This document shows positions 29,903 to 37,776 of a stretch of DNA of 41,702 nucleotides, in pieces; position 1 is the first letter of the stretch, and every line of letters begins with the position of its first letter. The notes under the pieces are model-generated. The model did not search any database and had not been told where the DNA came from. It saw nothing but the letters and a program-made list of their open reading frames with translations. The DNA lies in the IMG/VR virus record IMGVR_UViG_3300027968_000009, positions 1 to 41,702 of that record. One strand, 5' to 3'. The DNA comes from a virus. The translations under genes were made by a program, and so were the position numbers.

Positions 29903-30495
29903 GATTGCCCTCCTACTGCCTGAATATGGCACCGACAACGATTATGGAACGGTGCGTTGGTATGTCCGCTTGGAAATGTTGAGCCTATCGGAATCGGCCC
30001 GGCCTCTGCATTCGTCACACAGAGCGCACAGGCATCTGGCTCGTTCACCGCCTCGATCTGAGCAACACCGGAAGCTTGCAAAGCATCCAGCACGGTTTCC
30101 TCGATCACTGTCTGGATTTCTGTCGTGGCATAGGTATCCGCTACCTGCTCAGCAACACTTTCCATGACCGCTTCGATATCGTCGCTACTCGCATCATCAC
30201 CCAGCGCCTCAACCTGCTCGCTGAAGAGGCTCGTCGCCCAATTAATAGCGCGGCTCATCAGGTTTTGTGCCGTCGTGACAACCGACTTGAGCGCGTTGCC
30301 TAACCCGCGTGACTGCTGGCCGAGTTGCTGTTGTGCAAAACCTTGCCCTAAGCGTTGCGCCTGCTCAAGATACTGCACAATGGCCGCGCTCACCACCTCA
30401 CGGTCAACCTGGCTGTAGTCCAGTTTCGTGCCATGCCTGCTACCCGAAAGTACCAGCTTCTTGAGCGTGCGCGCTAGCTCCTGCTCACAGGTCAA
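29899..30495 (-). CDS. MuF-type minor head protein
   Basis: A 198-aa protein: an N-terminal helical part (RTLKKLVLSGSRHG, AAIVQYLEQAQRLGQGFA) and an acidic helix region, then the MuF-type C-terminus NEPDACALCVTNAEAGP, GSTFPSGHTNAPFHN and RCRCHI. Such proteins bind the portal and are packed into the head. It overlaps the portal gene by ATGA. A related Cys motif also occurs inside the portal fusion, so the module is present twice. Confidence 0.75.
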   Translation of the reverse strand: MTCEQELARTLKKLVLSGSRHGTKLDYSQVDREVVSAAIVQYLEQAQRLGQGFAQQQLGQQSRGLGNALKSVVTTAQNLMSRAINWATSLFSEQVEALGDDASSDDIEAVMESVAEQVADTYATTEIQTVIEETVLDALQASGVAQIEAVNEPDACALCVTNAEAGPIPIGSTFPSGHTNAPFHNRCRCHIQAVGGQS

Positions 30496-33302
30496 TTGCT
30501 CTGGCGGAGGTTGCCGCCACTGTCGGCGGCTGGCACGAAAAAACGTGCGTCTCCTGCTCGCGCACGCTCAAAGACGGCTCGCACCTCGTCCGCTGTGGTC
30601 GCTGTCGTCAGTCCCTGCTCAATCATGCGCCGTTCCCTGGTGGGGATAACCTCGGAGGCGAAGGGCCGGAACGGGCGCGCCGCTTTGATATCGTCAATGG
30701 CACGGGCACGCCAACGCTTGATGTCGGCACGAGCTAACGCTGATAATTGCTCATCAGATTGCCGTTTTGCTTCACGTTTCGCATCCCAATACTCAGGATA
30801 CTGCTCATCACCCATTTTGAACGGAAATCGCTGGTCGCCAACGCACAACCAGACCGTATCAAGCGCGAGCGGAAGCGGTGGCACTTCGTCAACCGGCATC
30901 GGCTTGTCAGCATCGACATAGGCCAGCGTGATATGTGGCGTGTAGCCGTGATTGTCAGCGACGAAATAGCCCGCCGCCTCAACTGCCTGTACCAACTTCG
31001 TGCGAAATTCAGCAAGGCCCGGAACATCGACTAAAGCAATTACTGGCGTCTCGTCCGTCTCTGCCGGGAAGAAGCGACCAAGACCACCAACAACCCCGGA
31101 AAGCGGCTTTGCTTCAGAGGAAATCAGCGCGATCGCGTCTTTGATCTTTCCTGGCGAGGTATGCGGTCTCAGCAGATCATCGGTCGAATCATCCTCCATA
31201 TCGCCAAGATAGGCCAGCGTGATATGAAGATCGCCTGCCGGTTCACCGCCGGGAATAGCCAACTTTTTCGCCGTTGGCGTGTCCAGCAGGAAGGCCAGCA
31301 TCATGCCTGTCTGCGGCCCATCACCTTGCGTAGCGCGTTCTAGTGTGATCGGCTCCAACTTGCAATCACAGCCATCATGACCACCTGGCCTGGTTGCCCC
31401 GCTCGGAAACGCTTCACCGGCAGCGCGGACATGGCCATCGTTGGCTACACACGCATCACAGGTACAGTTGCCTTTGCGCCAGATGCTCATTGCATTGGCG
31501 TTAGCATGGCCTTCAAATCCTTCTTTGCCCGTTCCACTATTGAAAGCGGCGTCGGTGTCAGCGCCTGCCGCGCGATTTTGCGCTTTTCCCGACCCTTGAG
31601 ATTTGCCAGTTTGCGTACCGCTCGCACTCGCTGTCGTCCTGTTGCCCACGACCTTGCCAGTGCTGCTTCCGCTTTTCGGATTCGCCTTTGGTTGAGCCTC
31701 TTCATCGTCGTCTTCTCCTGTTGTTGCAACATTTTGTTGTGGATTTTGCGCGGTCATCTGGAAACCGGCGATCTGCGCCTGTCGCTGCGCATCCATCATT
31801 TCCTCATCGTCCAGCCAGACCGGCCCATCTTTGGTGAGCACCATGCGTCCGAGGTGCTTCCCGTCCGGCTCTTCTGGCAACTTTGCGAGCTTTGCCGCGT
31901 TGGAGAGGCCGAGTATGCCCGCGCTGGTGTACATGGTGAGCGTGGCGGCTTTCGCCTGTTCGTCTTCCTGTTCCTCGAAGCCCCCGAACTGCAGATCGAA
32001 GAGTTCACCGTGCAGTTCGGACGGGAAATCGTTATTCATCACGCCGGTGAGCATGCCCGCATAGGTCATAGCTATCGGGCCAATCGTGCGCCGGTAGAGG
32101 ACGTTTTGCTGTGAGTCGCCACTGCTCTTGTGGATATCGTCGGTAAAGCTGATATCCCCCATGCTCATGCCATAGCAGCCCGTTGCAATATTGAGTAGCC
32201 ACATGTCGAAGTCGGTCATGATCTCGCCGTTGTCGACCTGGATGATCTTGACGCCGGGCATGGTGAACTTCATTTGCGCCTGCCGGGCTGTGTTGCCTGC
32301 CATAAGCGCGTTCCACTGTTGCTCAAAGCTGTCGATCTGGTCCGGCGTCCAGTTGGTAGATTCCGGTACCTCTGCGATGGCCTTTGGCATGTTGCCTTCC
32401 GTAAACATCGCAAGGTCACGCTTTTTCTTGCGCAGCGCCTGGTTGACCTCCATGATGATGCGTTCGACGCGAGACTGACCATAGGGTGTATCGGCAGCCG
32501 GTGACTCCTGGTAGTGCAACATCATATCGGTGGTATAGAGCATGCCAGGAATGCCCCAGGGGTATTGCTGATAGGCATAAGGCGGGTCATCATCGGGCGC
32601 TGGTGTGTCTCCCCAATCGTTCAAGATAGGTTTCATCGAGTCGCCGGCGATGATATGCAGGCCGAGGAGTTGGCCGCCACGTGTGCGGTGCTTGTAGACG
32701 TACAACTCGTCGATCTGAGTCTGTTCTCTGAGGGCCTTGCGTAGCCACGTATGGATATCTTTGCCGCCGGTAGAACTGCCGTCGTCAGCGGTGTGCTTGC
32801 CATTAGGTTTCTCAAACCAGCGTTTGAAGTAGCTAATCTCCTCCTGGAAATCTTTCTCTTCGAGGCCCTGTGCAACGTATTCAGGTTTGAGTTTGATCTG
32901 CACATTCATTCTGGGAACCATGTCAAACCAGGCGCGTTCGCAGAGCGTGATGCCAGAATACATCTTGGCCAGCATACGCAACTGTTGGAAGCCGGGGATA
33001 TCGGGGTTGCCCTGCGTGCGGTCGGGGACGTAGGTGTTGACCGCAATCGGGAAAGGATAGCGCACGGGGATGCCGCCGGGATCGACGCCGGGCTGTGGCG
33101 GCAGTGGTTGACCGGGGGTAAAGAGCGGTATCTGATTGACAGGGATGCCCGCCTTTGAGCCGTAGAATGTTTGCCCCAAAATTCCTTGTGCCTGGCCCGG
33201 CATGACGTACATGGTTGCGCCGCCGGGTAGCACGATAGGCACGGCGGCACGATCAATCGTCGGTTGTGGTCGGTTACGTTGTTTAGTGTGGCGTCGGCTC
33301 AT
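30492..33302 (-). CDS. Portal protein fused to MuF-like and 2H phosphoesterase domains
   Basis: A 936-aa protein. Residues about 1-480 are the portal, the dodecameric DNA gate (TQGNPDIPGFQQLRMLAKMY, DLAMFTEGNMPKAIAEVPES, DISFTDDIHKSSGDSQQNVL). After a low-complexity linker comes a MuF-like zinc-type segment at about 600-650 (CTCDACVANDGH, FPSGATRPGGHDGCDCKLEP). Residues about 667-830 form a 2H phosphoesterase with both HxT motifs, H693-T695 in LHITLAYLG and H790-T792 in YTPHITLAYV, 97 residues apart as expected. A C-terminal helical tail (ADIKRWRARAIDDIKAARPF) resembles phage head proteins. Usual portals have 400-550 aa. The 2H domain may cut cyclic nucleotides or RNA ends. Confidence 0.85.
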   Translation of the reverse strand: MSRRHTKQRNRPQPTIDRAAVPIVLPGGATMYVMPGQAQGILGQTFYGSKAGIPVNQIPLFTPGQPLPPQPGVDPGGIPVRYPFPIAVNTYVPDRTQGNPDIPGFQQLRMLAKMYSGITLCERAWFDMVPRMNVQIKLKPEYVAQGLEEKDFQEEISYFKRWFEKPNGKHTADDGSSTGGKDIHTWLRKALREQTQIDELYVYKHRTRGGQLLGLHIIAGDSMKPILNDWGDTPAPDDDPPYAYQQYPWGIPGMLYTTDMMLHYQESPAADTPYGQSRVERIIMEVNQALRKKKRDLAMFTEGNMPKAIAEVPESTNWTPDQIDSFEQQWNALMAGNTARQAQMKFTMPGVKIIQVDNGEIMTDFDMWLLNIATGCYGMSMGDISFTDDIHKSSGDSQQNVLYRRTIGPIAMTYAGMLTGVMNNDFPSELHGELFDLQFGGFEEQEDEQAKAATLTMYTSAGILGLSNAAKLAKLPEEPDGKHLGRMVLTKDGPVWLDDEEMMDAQRQAQIAGFQMTAQNPQQNVATTGEDDDEEAQPKANPKSGSSTGKVVGNRTTASASGTQTGKSQGSGKAQNRAAGADTDAAFNSGTGKEGFEGHANANAMSIWRKGNCTCDACVANDGHVRAAGEAFPSGATRPGGHDGCDCKLEPITLERATQGDGPQTGMMLAFLLDTPTAKKLAIPGGEPAGDLHITLAYLGDMEDDSTDDLLRPHTSPGKIKDAIALISSEAKPLSGVVGGLGRFFPAETDETPVIALVDVPGLAEFRTKLVQAVEAAGYFVADNHGYTPHITLAYVDADKPMPVDEVPPLPLALDTVWLCVGDQRFPFKMGDEQYPEYWDAKREAKRQSDEQLSALARADIKRWRARAIDDIKAARPFRPFASEVIPTRERRMIEQGLTTATTADEVRAVFERARAGDARFFVPAADSGGNLRQSN

Positions 33303-33519
33303 GGGCGTTTTCCTCAGAACTATTCAGGACTTCCATCCTGATGCGCAAATACTGGCCTTTTTCGAGTTTGCGAATCGTCTTTGCAAACTGTTCAAATGTT
33401 GCGTCTCCCAGCATGGACTCACTCAGCAATGAACCATACTCCGCTTTCACGAGGACATCACCGCCTTCTAGCCAGTCAACAAGACTGTAGCATCGTTCAT
33501 TGCTGTACTCACTACTCAC
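33283..33519 (-). CDS. Small hypothetical protein
   Basis: A 78-aa protein (MSSEYSNERCYSLVDWLEGG) with a helix ATFEQFAKTIRKLEKGQYLR. It overlaps the portal start by 20 nt and the next upstream gene by ATGA. No family recognised; the position between terminase and portal is a usual site for small accessory genes. Confidence 0.65.
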   Translation of the reverse strand: MSSEYSNERCYSLVDWLEGGDVLVKAEYGSLLSESMLGDATFEQFAKTIRKLEKGQYLRIRMEVLNSSEENAHEPTPH

Positions 33520-33683
33520 GTCGTTTGCTCCTTCTTCTGCTCAGGATGGCCCGGACAGAGCAGAAATATCCCGCCCTCTTTCCCAGCTTGCATCTGCTCT
33601 ACAATGGCGCGACCTAAATCCTTGATGCGCCCGCATATCGCACAGAGATTGCTCTCTTGTGGCTGCTCTTGTGTATCGCTCAC
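33516..33683 (-). CDS. Small zinc-finger-like protein
   Basis: A 55-aa protein beginning at a GTG (33683) with AAGGAG upstream; a longer frame reaching back into the terminase gene has no support. CAICGRIKDLG and a later LCPGHPEQK supply C-x2-C and C-x2-H pairs, so a treble-clef-like zinc site is plausible. It starts 10 nt after the terminase stop. Confidence 0.62.
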   Translation of the reverse strand: MSDTQEQPQESNLCAICGRIKDLGRAIVEQMQAGKEGGIFLLCPGHPEQKKEQTT

Positions 33684-33693
33684 GCATTTCTCC

Positions 33694-35106
33694 TTATTGC
33701 CAGTATGGGCGTCGCGAGGGCGTCTCAATGGCACGCTGTTTCTGCTCGGCTTCACGTTGTTGTTGCCGCTCGGCACGCTCTCTAATAGCGGCGATATAGT
33801 TGCTCGCTGACGGGCCATCGACGGCCATTGCAGCATAGCGCCAGCAGTCCATCGCATGGTTGTTGAGGTCCACTGGTACCTCTTTGATCGGCTTGCCGTC
33901 CTGCGCTTTGGGCCAGACATACTCTAAAATCTCACCTTCTGAGCAAAACGGCTTGTGTGCATTGACCAGCGTCTCATCGCGCTCAGGAAGCGAAAACTCG
34001 TAGACGTAGAGGCGCGGGCGACCATCACCGGCAATCTGCAAACGCGACTGCACGGCGCTGATGCCAGGCGCAATATCGTTTGTTGCCTCTATCGCGTTCA
34101 AGCCGTTGCTCCTGAATTTGGTGATGTAGGCAGGCTCTGCCGGGTCGCAATGAAACGCGCCAACGCCGAACGTCGCTTTCATCTCCTTGCCTCGTGCCAC
34201 CCACCAGTCATCCACCTTTTGCGTCATATAGATCTCGCGTATGAGGTACATGCGGCCATCGCCATCGACAAACCAGACCAGGATGACGCCCGGATTGGTA
34301 TAGCCCCAGTCCACTGAGGCGAGTACCTGCTTGACCGCCGGGCCGGGCTTCCCGTCTTCGGTGAGTATCCCCCAGGCGAGCAACTGCTTTTTGCTGGCCT
34401 TGTGCAATGCGCTATCCCACTGCTCATAGACCATGCCCTCAGCGGCTGCCCACTGACCGAGGTAGTAACGCAGGTAGCGCACGCCAGTAAGCGCTTTCAG
34501 ACGTGCGAGGCGCTCAGGTGTGATACTGGGATTATCCACATGCCTGCTTTCCAACATTTTGGTGAGTCCGAGGTCACAACGTTGTTTGAGCCAGTGCGTC
34601 GGCGGCCCTGGGTTGCAGTCGCCAATCAACTGCTGATAGGGCATAGCCCCATAGCGCAGGCGCATACTCAGCGTTTCCCAGTCATTCTCGGAGAGTTCGG
34701 TCGCCTCTTGCGGATAGATCATGTCCCACTCGGAGGACAGCACTTTTTCGGCGTTATCCATGCCGCCAACGGCAATAATGGAGCCATTGGGATACTCATA
34801 CTGCTGATCAACAGTGCTGAAGTGGATGAGCGAGCCGAGCCAGCCCTGTGGCAGCACCTTCTTTTCGTAGGTGACCATTGCTGTTTGACCCAGGCTCTTG
34901 CGTGTCTTGCGCACCATGAGCAGGCGTGAATTCGGATACTTATCAGCGCAGTAGTGTAGCTTTTCGAGAATACTCCTCGACTTGCCGGTATCTGCCGGGC
35001 CACACAAAAGCAACTCAGGACGCCGCGACCGCCACGCGATGCGTGATGCGCCAAACGGTTGATAAGGCGCGCGCTCTTTCGGACGCCTGAGAACAGCTTT
35101 CGTCAT
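33694..35106 (-). CDS. Terminase large subunit
   Basis: A 470-aa packaging motor. The ATPase domain has Walker A GPADTGKS (K42, S43), Walker B near WDMIYPQEATEL (Asp-Met-Ile-Tyr-Pro-Gln-Glu), and the coupling motif GDCNPGPPTHWLK. The C-terminal RNase-H-like nuclease begins VDWGYTNPGVILVWFV with a metal-binding Asp, with further acidic residues toward VDLNNHAMDCWRYA. Lengths and motif order agree with the family. It overlaps the small subunit by ATGA. A perfect DnaA-like 9-mer (34532-34540) lies inside the gene. Confidence 0.92.
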   Translation of the reverse strand: MTKAVLRRPKERAPYQPFGASRIAWRSRRPELLLCGPADTGKSRSILEKLHYCADKYPNSRLLMVRKTRKSLGQTAMVTYEKKVLPQGWLGSLIHFSTVDQQYEYPNGSIIAVGGMDNAEKVLSSEWDMIYPQEATELSENDWETLSMRLRYGAMPYQQLIGDCNPGPPTHWLKQRCDLGLTKMLESRHVDNPSITPERLARLKALTGVRYLRYYLGQWAAAEGMVYEQWDSALHKASKKQLLAWGILTEDGKPGPAVKQVLASVDWGYTNPGVILVWFVDGDGRMYLIREIYMTQKVDDWWVARGKEMKATFGVGAFHCDPAEPAYITKFRSNGLNAIEATNDIAPGISAVQSRLQIAGDGRPRLYVYEFSLPERDETLVNAHKPFCSEGEILEYVWPKAQDGKPIKEVPVDLNNHAMDCWRYAAMAVDGPSASNYIAAIRERAERQQQREAEQKQRAIETPSRRPYWQ

Positions 35107-35648
35107 TCTTCCTCCACGCCATCGTCTTCAGGGACATTGACATACTCTTTGGGGAGAAAGTTGTTGATTGTCATGCCCTTCTCGCGGTATTCCGGCATAC
35201 GTTTCTTGGCATAGAATATGAGGAGGGTGTCGCTATACTTGCGTATCATCATCATAGGGCCGCGCTTGTAGATCGGCTTACCCTTGCTATCAAGTTTTTG
35301 GTTTCCCTCTTCATCCAGGTCAGGCTCATACTCGTAGACTGGCTGGCCCTGACTGATAATCGGCTCCACAACCCCCTCTATCGCACGCCGTCTGATTTCA
35401 GCTTCGATGCGAGCATTGGCGGCTTTATCGGCAATGTTGAAGGCGAACAGAAATTGTTCATCATGCTCTTGCCAGTAGTAGACAAGCGTTCGATCTATCT
35501 CTGCCTGCTCAGATGCTTGCAAAATGTTGGCTGTGCGTTCGTAAGCGTCAAGGAACTGCGCTTGCGCTCTGATGCGCTGCGCTGCTGTCATGCGCTGGCC
35601 CTGTCGTCTCTTTTTTTGAAGTGTCGAAGTGTAGAACTGCTCGCTCAT
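35103..35648 (-). CDS. Terminase small subunit
   Basis: A 181-aa DNA-recognition subunit. An N-terminal HTH-type helical region (RIRAQAQFLDAYERTANILQ, AEIDRTLVYYWQEHDEQF) is followed by a beta part and the very typical RKYSDTLLIFYAKKRMPEYR, shared by many phage small terminases. It precedes and overlaps the large subunit by ATGA. Confidence 0.86.
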   Translation of the reverse strand: MSEQFYTSTLQKKRRQGQRMTAAQRIRAQAQFLDAYERTANILQASEQAEIDRTLVYYWQEHDEQFLFAFNIADKAANARIEAEIRRRAIEGVVEPIISQGQPVYEYEPDLDEEGNQKLDSKGKPIYKRGPMMMIRKYSDTLLIFYAKKRMPEYREKGMTINNFLPKEYVNVPEDDGVEEE

Positions 35649-35694
35649 ATCCTGCTCTCGCCTTTTGCAAAATCAGCCCAAAAATATGCGTATT

Positions 35695-35994
35695 TCAATT
35701 CGTGGCCGGTTCTGTCTGCTCTTCCATCTCATCCACATACCTGATCTCGTACTGGCCTTTGAGATCCAGCAGGTGATGCAGCTCGCCCATCATCGTGAAG
35801 ACACTGCCATTATCGAGCGTCACCAGACCATTCGGATAGTGCGTCCCCCACGCCTCGTGCTTGTCATGCTTGCGGGTGTCTCTCGTCTTCGTCTTGCTGT
35901 TATCCCAAATCGCTTTGAAGAAACGCGGTTCCTCGCGTCGCTTCAGCAGTGTGTTGATCGTGGCCACAGCAGGTGTGTTGGCTTGTGTCATCAT
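35695..35994 (-). CDS. Small hypothetical protein
   Basis: A 99-aa protein, basic in the first half (RREEPRFFKAIWDNSKTKTR) and acidic in the second (YEIRYVDEMEEQTEP). No known family. It joins the upstream gene by ATGA and precedes the terminase genes. Confidence 0.68.
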   Translation of the reverse strand: MMTQANTPAVATINTLLKRREEPRFFKAIWDNSKTKTRDTRKHDKHEAWGTHYPNGLVTLDNGSVFTMMGELHHLLDLKGQYEIRYVDEMEEQTEPATN

Positions 35995-36407
35995 GGTTGT
36001 TTCTCCAGCCAGCTAAATTGCGCATTGTGTCCATCGGTATTTCCCCAACGCCGGAATCCATGCACATGGTCATCGGGATAACTGCTTGGCTGGAAACCGG
36101 GGAAGAAGGAACGGGCAGCGGTGACAATGCACCAGTCCTTATGCTTGAGGTTGTCAGGAAAATCAGGGGAATACACGATATGCTCCTCAGAGCCGCAACA
36201 ATCGCAGGTGACATTGCAGGTCATCGACGAGTAGCGTAACAGCAGTTTCCCATCGGCAATCTTGTGTAAGAATGCTGCTTGTGTATCATGGGCAGATTTC
36301 TCAATCAGGATGTAAGGCGAGTCTTCTGCCCGAATCACCATCGTCGTCATGAGACCTGCATTGACTGTTTGTGATTGCTCACTCAGCGCAAATTGTATAT
36401 CAGTCAT
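35991..36407 (-). CDS. Hypothetical Cys-rich protein
   Basis: A 138-aa protein beginning MTDIQFALSEQSQTV. The middle CNVTCDCCGSEEH with a later DWC suggests a zinc site. It overlaps the genes on both sides by ATGA, so it is translated as part of a coupled chain of small genes. Family not recognised. Confidence 0.68.
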   Translation of the reverse strand: MTDIQFALSEQSQTVNAGLMTTMVIRAEDSPYILIEKSAHDTQAAFLHKIADGKLLLRYSSMTCNVTCDCCGSEEHIVYSPDFPDNLKHKDWCIVTAARSFFPGFQPSSYPDDHVHGFRRWGNTDGHNAQFSWLEKQP

Positions 36408-36544
36408 CGAATAATTCCTCCGTGGCGATGCTCGCTATCGCTGTGCTGCACCGGATCGCCAGTCAGCGCCTTGTAGAGCAGCGGCAATGAGAGTAGCAGC
36501 GCCAGGGCCAGTGTCACCGCGCAACTGAACAGAGCGTATTTCAT
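36404..36544 (-). CDS. Tiny membrane protein
   Basis: A 46-aa protein (MKYALFSCAVTLALALLLSL) consisting of one N-terminal membrane helix or signal anchor and a short His-rich tail (SDSEHRHGG). ATGA overlaps on both sides and a conserved place within the chain make it credible despite its size. Function unknown. Confidence 0.62.
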   Translation of the reverse strand: MKYALFSCAVTLALALLLSLPLLYKALTGDPVQHSDSEHRHGGIIR

Positions 36545-36723
36545 GGGCGCGCCTCTTTCTGTAGCCACTGTTTCAATGCTTCTACGTCCCGATCAAATTG
36601 CTCATCATCACGCTGGCTGGCATCGAAAAGCCGGATATAGGTACGGTACACATGCGAACCGTCCAGTAGAGCATAAAGCACCTGGCGCATCGCTTCTGAG
36701 AGCGGTGGCATCTGTTCGCTCAT
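36541..36723 (-). CDS. Small hypothetical protein
   Basis: A 60-aa helical protein (MSEQMPPLSEAMRQVLYALL, DRDVEALKQWLQKEARP). Coupled by ATGA to both neighbours. No domain recognised. Confidence 0.65.
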   Translation of the reverse strand: MSEQMPPLSEAMRQVLYALLDGSHVYRTYIRLFDASQRDDEQFDRDVEALKQWLQKEARP

Positions 36724-36908
36724 ACGTTTTTTCTCTCCTGTCGCAGTCGCTCGCTGGCAAATGGCATGAGCAGGCCCAGCTCCTCTGCTTCCAGCCGTGC
36801 CTGTAGTCGCCTGTCATAGAGCGGGCCATAGCGTGCCACAGCGCGAGAGCAGAGAAAGCCAGTAGCCCCGGTCAGCAGCGCGAGTAGTTTTCGTTTGAGT
36901 CGAGTCAC
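36720..36908 (-). CDS. Small membrane-associated protein
   Basis: A 62-aa protein from the GTG at 36908, which has GGAGG just upstream; a longer frame from 36953 would begin inside the preceding terminator. Basic start (VTRLKRKLLALLTGATGFLC) with a short hydrophobic segment, then charged helices. No family recognised. Confidence 0.6.
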   Translation of the reverse strand: MTRLKRKLLALLTGATGFLCSRAVARYGPLYDRRLQARLEAEELGLLMPFASERLRQERKNV

Positions 36909-36925
36909 GTCGCCTCCAAAATGAC

Positions 36926-36958
36926 AAAAAGCTGAGTATCCACAAAGGGACACTCAGC
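36926..36958 (-). terminator. Intrinsic terminator after the 73-aa gene
   Basis: Minus-strand stem GCTGAGTGTCC with GGATACTCAGC (one mismatch), then TTTTTGTC. It lies 38 nt downstream of the gene ending at 36997 and just before the start at 36908, so genes further left depend on readthrough or another promoter. Confidence 0.75.
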
Positions 36959-36996
36959 GAAGGCGTGCAGTGTCATAGGTCTATTGGCTATAAGAA

Positions 36997-37218
36997 TCAG
37001 GCGATATCAGGTAAACGGCTCATTAAATAGTCATCGGCACATTTAAAACGCTTGAGTTTGCCAGCCTCGATAAGGATATAAATCTCTCCATATCCCCCGG
37101 TCTCATTGTCTCGCGAATCGTTCAAGAATTTCTGGACGCGCAGGGCCATCTTTGCCACCTCTTGTTCGACTTCAATGGTGACACGCGACGGCGGCGTAGA
37201 AGCGGTATCCTGTTTCAC
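36997..37218 (-). CDS. Small hypothetical protein in its own transcription unit
   Basis: A 73-aa protein starting at GTG (37218) behind GAGGGGGTAACACAAT. The N-terminal half is charged and helical (VTIEVEQEVAKMALRVQKFL); the rest (GEIYILIEAGKLKRFKCADD) is beta-like. It has a promoter, a leader terminator and its own 3' terminator, an unusual amount of control for such a small gene, suggesting a regulator or immunity-type role. No family known. Confidence 0.7.
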   Translation of the reverse strand: MKQDTASTPPSRVTIEVEQEVAKMALRVQKFLNDSRDNETGGYGEIYILIEAGKLKRFKCADDYLMSRLPDIA

Positions 37219-37240
37219 ATTGTGTTACCCCCTCATAATA

Positions 37241-37269
37241 GCGAAAAGCAGCCCTCGCGAAAGGACTGC
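37241..37269 (-). terminator. Leader terminator (candidate attenuator) before the 73-aa gene
   Basis: Minus-strand stem GCAGTCCT (37269-37262) with AGGGCTGC (37255-37248), loop 6 nt, followed by TTTTCGC. It lies between the promoter at 37298-37326 and the start at 37218. Confidence 0.7.
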
Positions 37270-37297
37270 CAGTAAAGACGTACTCAGTTCTGAGAGT

Positions 37298-37326
37298 AGT
37301 ATAGCCCATTTTATAATCGCTTGCAA
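37298..37326 (-). promoter_or_regulatory. Sigma70-type promoter
   Basis: Minus strand: -35 TTGCAA (37326-37321), spacer exactly 17 nt, -10 TATACT (37303-37298). Transcripts would start near 37291 and meet the leader terminator. Confidence 0.72.
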
Positions 37327-37531
37327 TGAGCGTCTCTTAAGCAAAGAGGCGTGGAGCGCGACCACTGGAGAGTGTCAAAAGTAGCGCACAGTGTTAGCTG
37401 GAATTGACACAGAGGAGCCGCGTCACCTGGAAGGGTTGGACGCGGCTCGTGTGCCATGATTATGCGCTCATGACGGCAATGGGAGCTGGGCACTTACCAT
37501 ACTCCGCCGGGCCGACCCGGCTGGTATCAAA

Positions 37532-37685
37532 GCACGAGGCAAGGATTTGCACCTTGCATAGCCTAATACTTCCATTCGGCCTTCGTCTAGCTCCTTCGGC
37601 CCCACACTTTTGCGGCTGTAAGCACCATCATAGCTCGTAGTTACCTTCTGCTAGCTAAGTCGTCTACCTATTCCGCCACTCGTGC
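37532..37685 (-). tRNA. Oversized tRNA-Leu-like element
   Basis: Minus strand. A seven-bp acceptor stem GCACGAG/CTCGTGC, then TGGCGGAATAGGTAGACG, an almost exact class II (Leu) D-arm, and at the 3' end a T-arm GCAAGG-TGCAAAT-CCTTGC directly joined to the acceptor. About 100 nt separate D-arm and T-arm, against roughly 45-50 in normal tRNA-Leu. TTAGC and GCTAG can form an anticodon-type stem enclosing about 60 nt. Deviations: a 6-bp T stem and G for U in the T loop. It may be a tRNA with an insertion, a tRNA-like regulatory RNA or a decayed tRNA. No anticodon can be assigned. Confidence 0.5.
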
Positions 37686-37688
37686 TTT

Positions 37689-37732
37689 CTGAAACGTTGG
37701 CCCGTCACTCGGCGTTGGGGCCAACGTTTCAG
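37689..37732 (-). other. 15-bp perfect hairpin next to the tRNA-like element
   Basis: CTGAAACGTTGGCCC pairs perfectly with its complement around 14 nt. On the minus strand it ends 3 nt before the tRNA-like acceptor stem. It could be a 5' processing signal or part of one structured transcript. Confidence 0.7.
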
Positions 37733-37749
37733 AGGATGAAACCGAATCT

Positions 37750-37776
37750 ATTCTACCCCACTCTGTCAACTTTCAA
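37750..37776 (-). promoter_or_regulatory. Possible promoter upstream of the tRNA-like element
   Basis: Minus strand TTGAAA (37776-37771), 15-nt spacer, TAGAAT (37755-37750). The spacer is shorter than ideal. It would transcribe the hairpin and the tRNA-like element. Confidence 0.35.

Noticed and set aside
31377-32114. 245-codon plus-strand frame
   Set aside because: Antisense to the portal gene, which has strong family motifs; no RBS.
37361-37410. Promoters from the TTGACAC sequences facing each other
   Set aside because: Good -35-like hexamers on both strands, but no -10 at an acceptable distance.
37532-37685. Group I intron within a tRNA-Leu
   Set aside because: The extra sequence (about 55-70 nt) is far too short for a group I core; P3/P7 elements are not seen.
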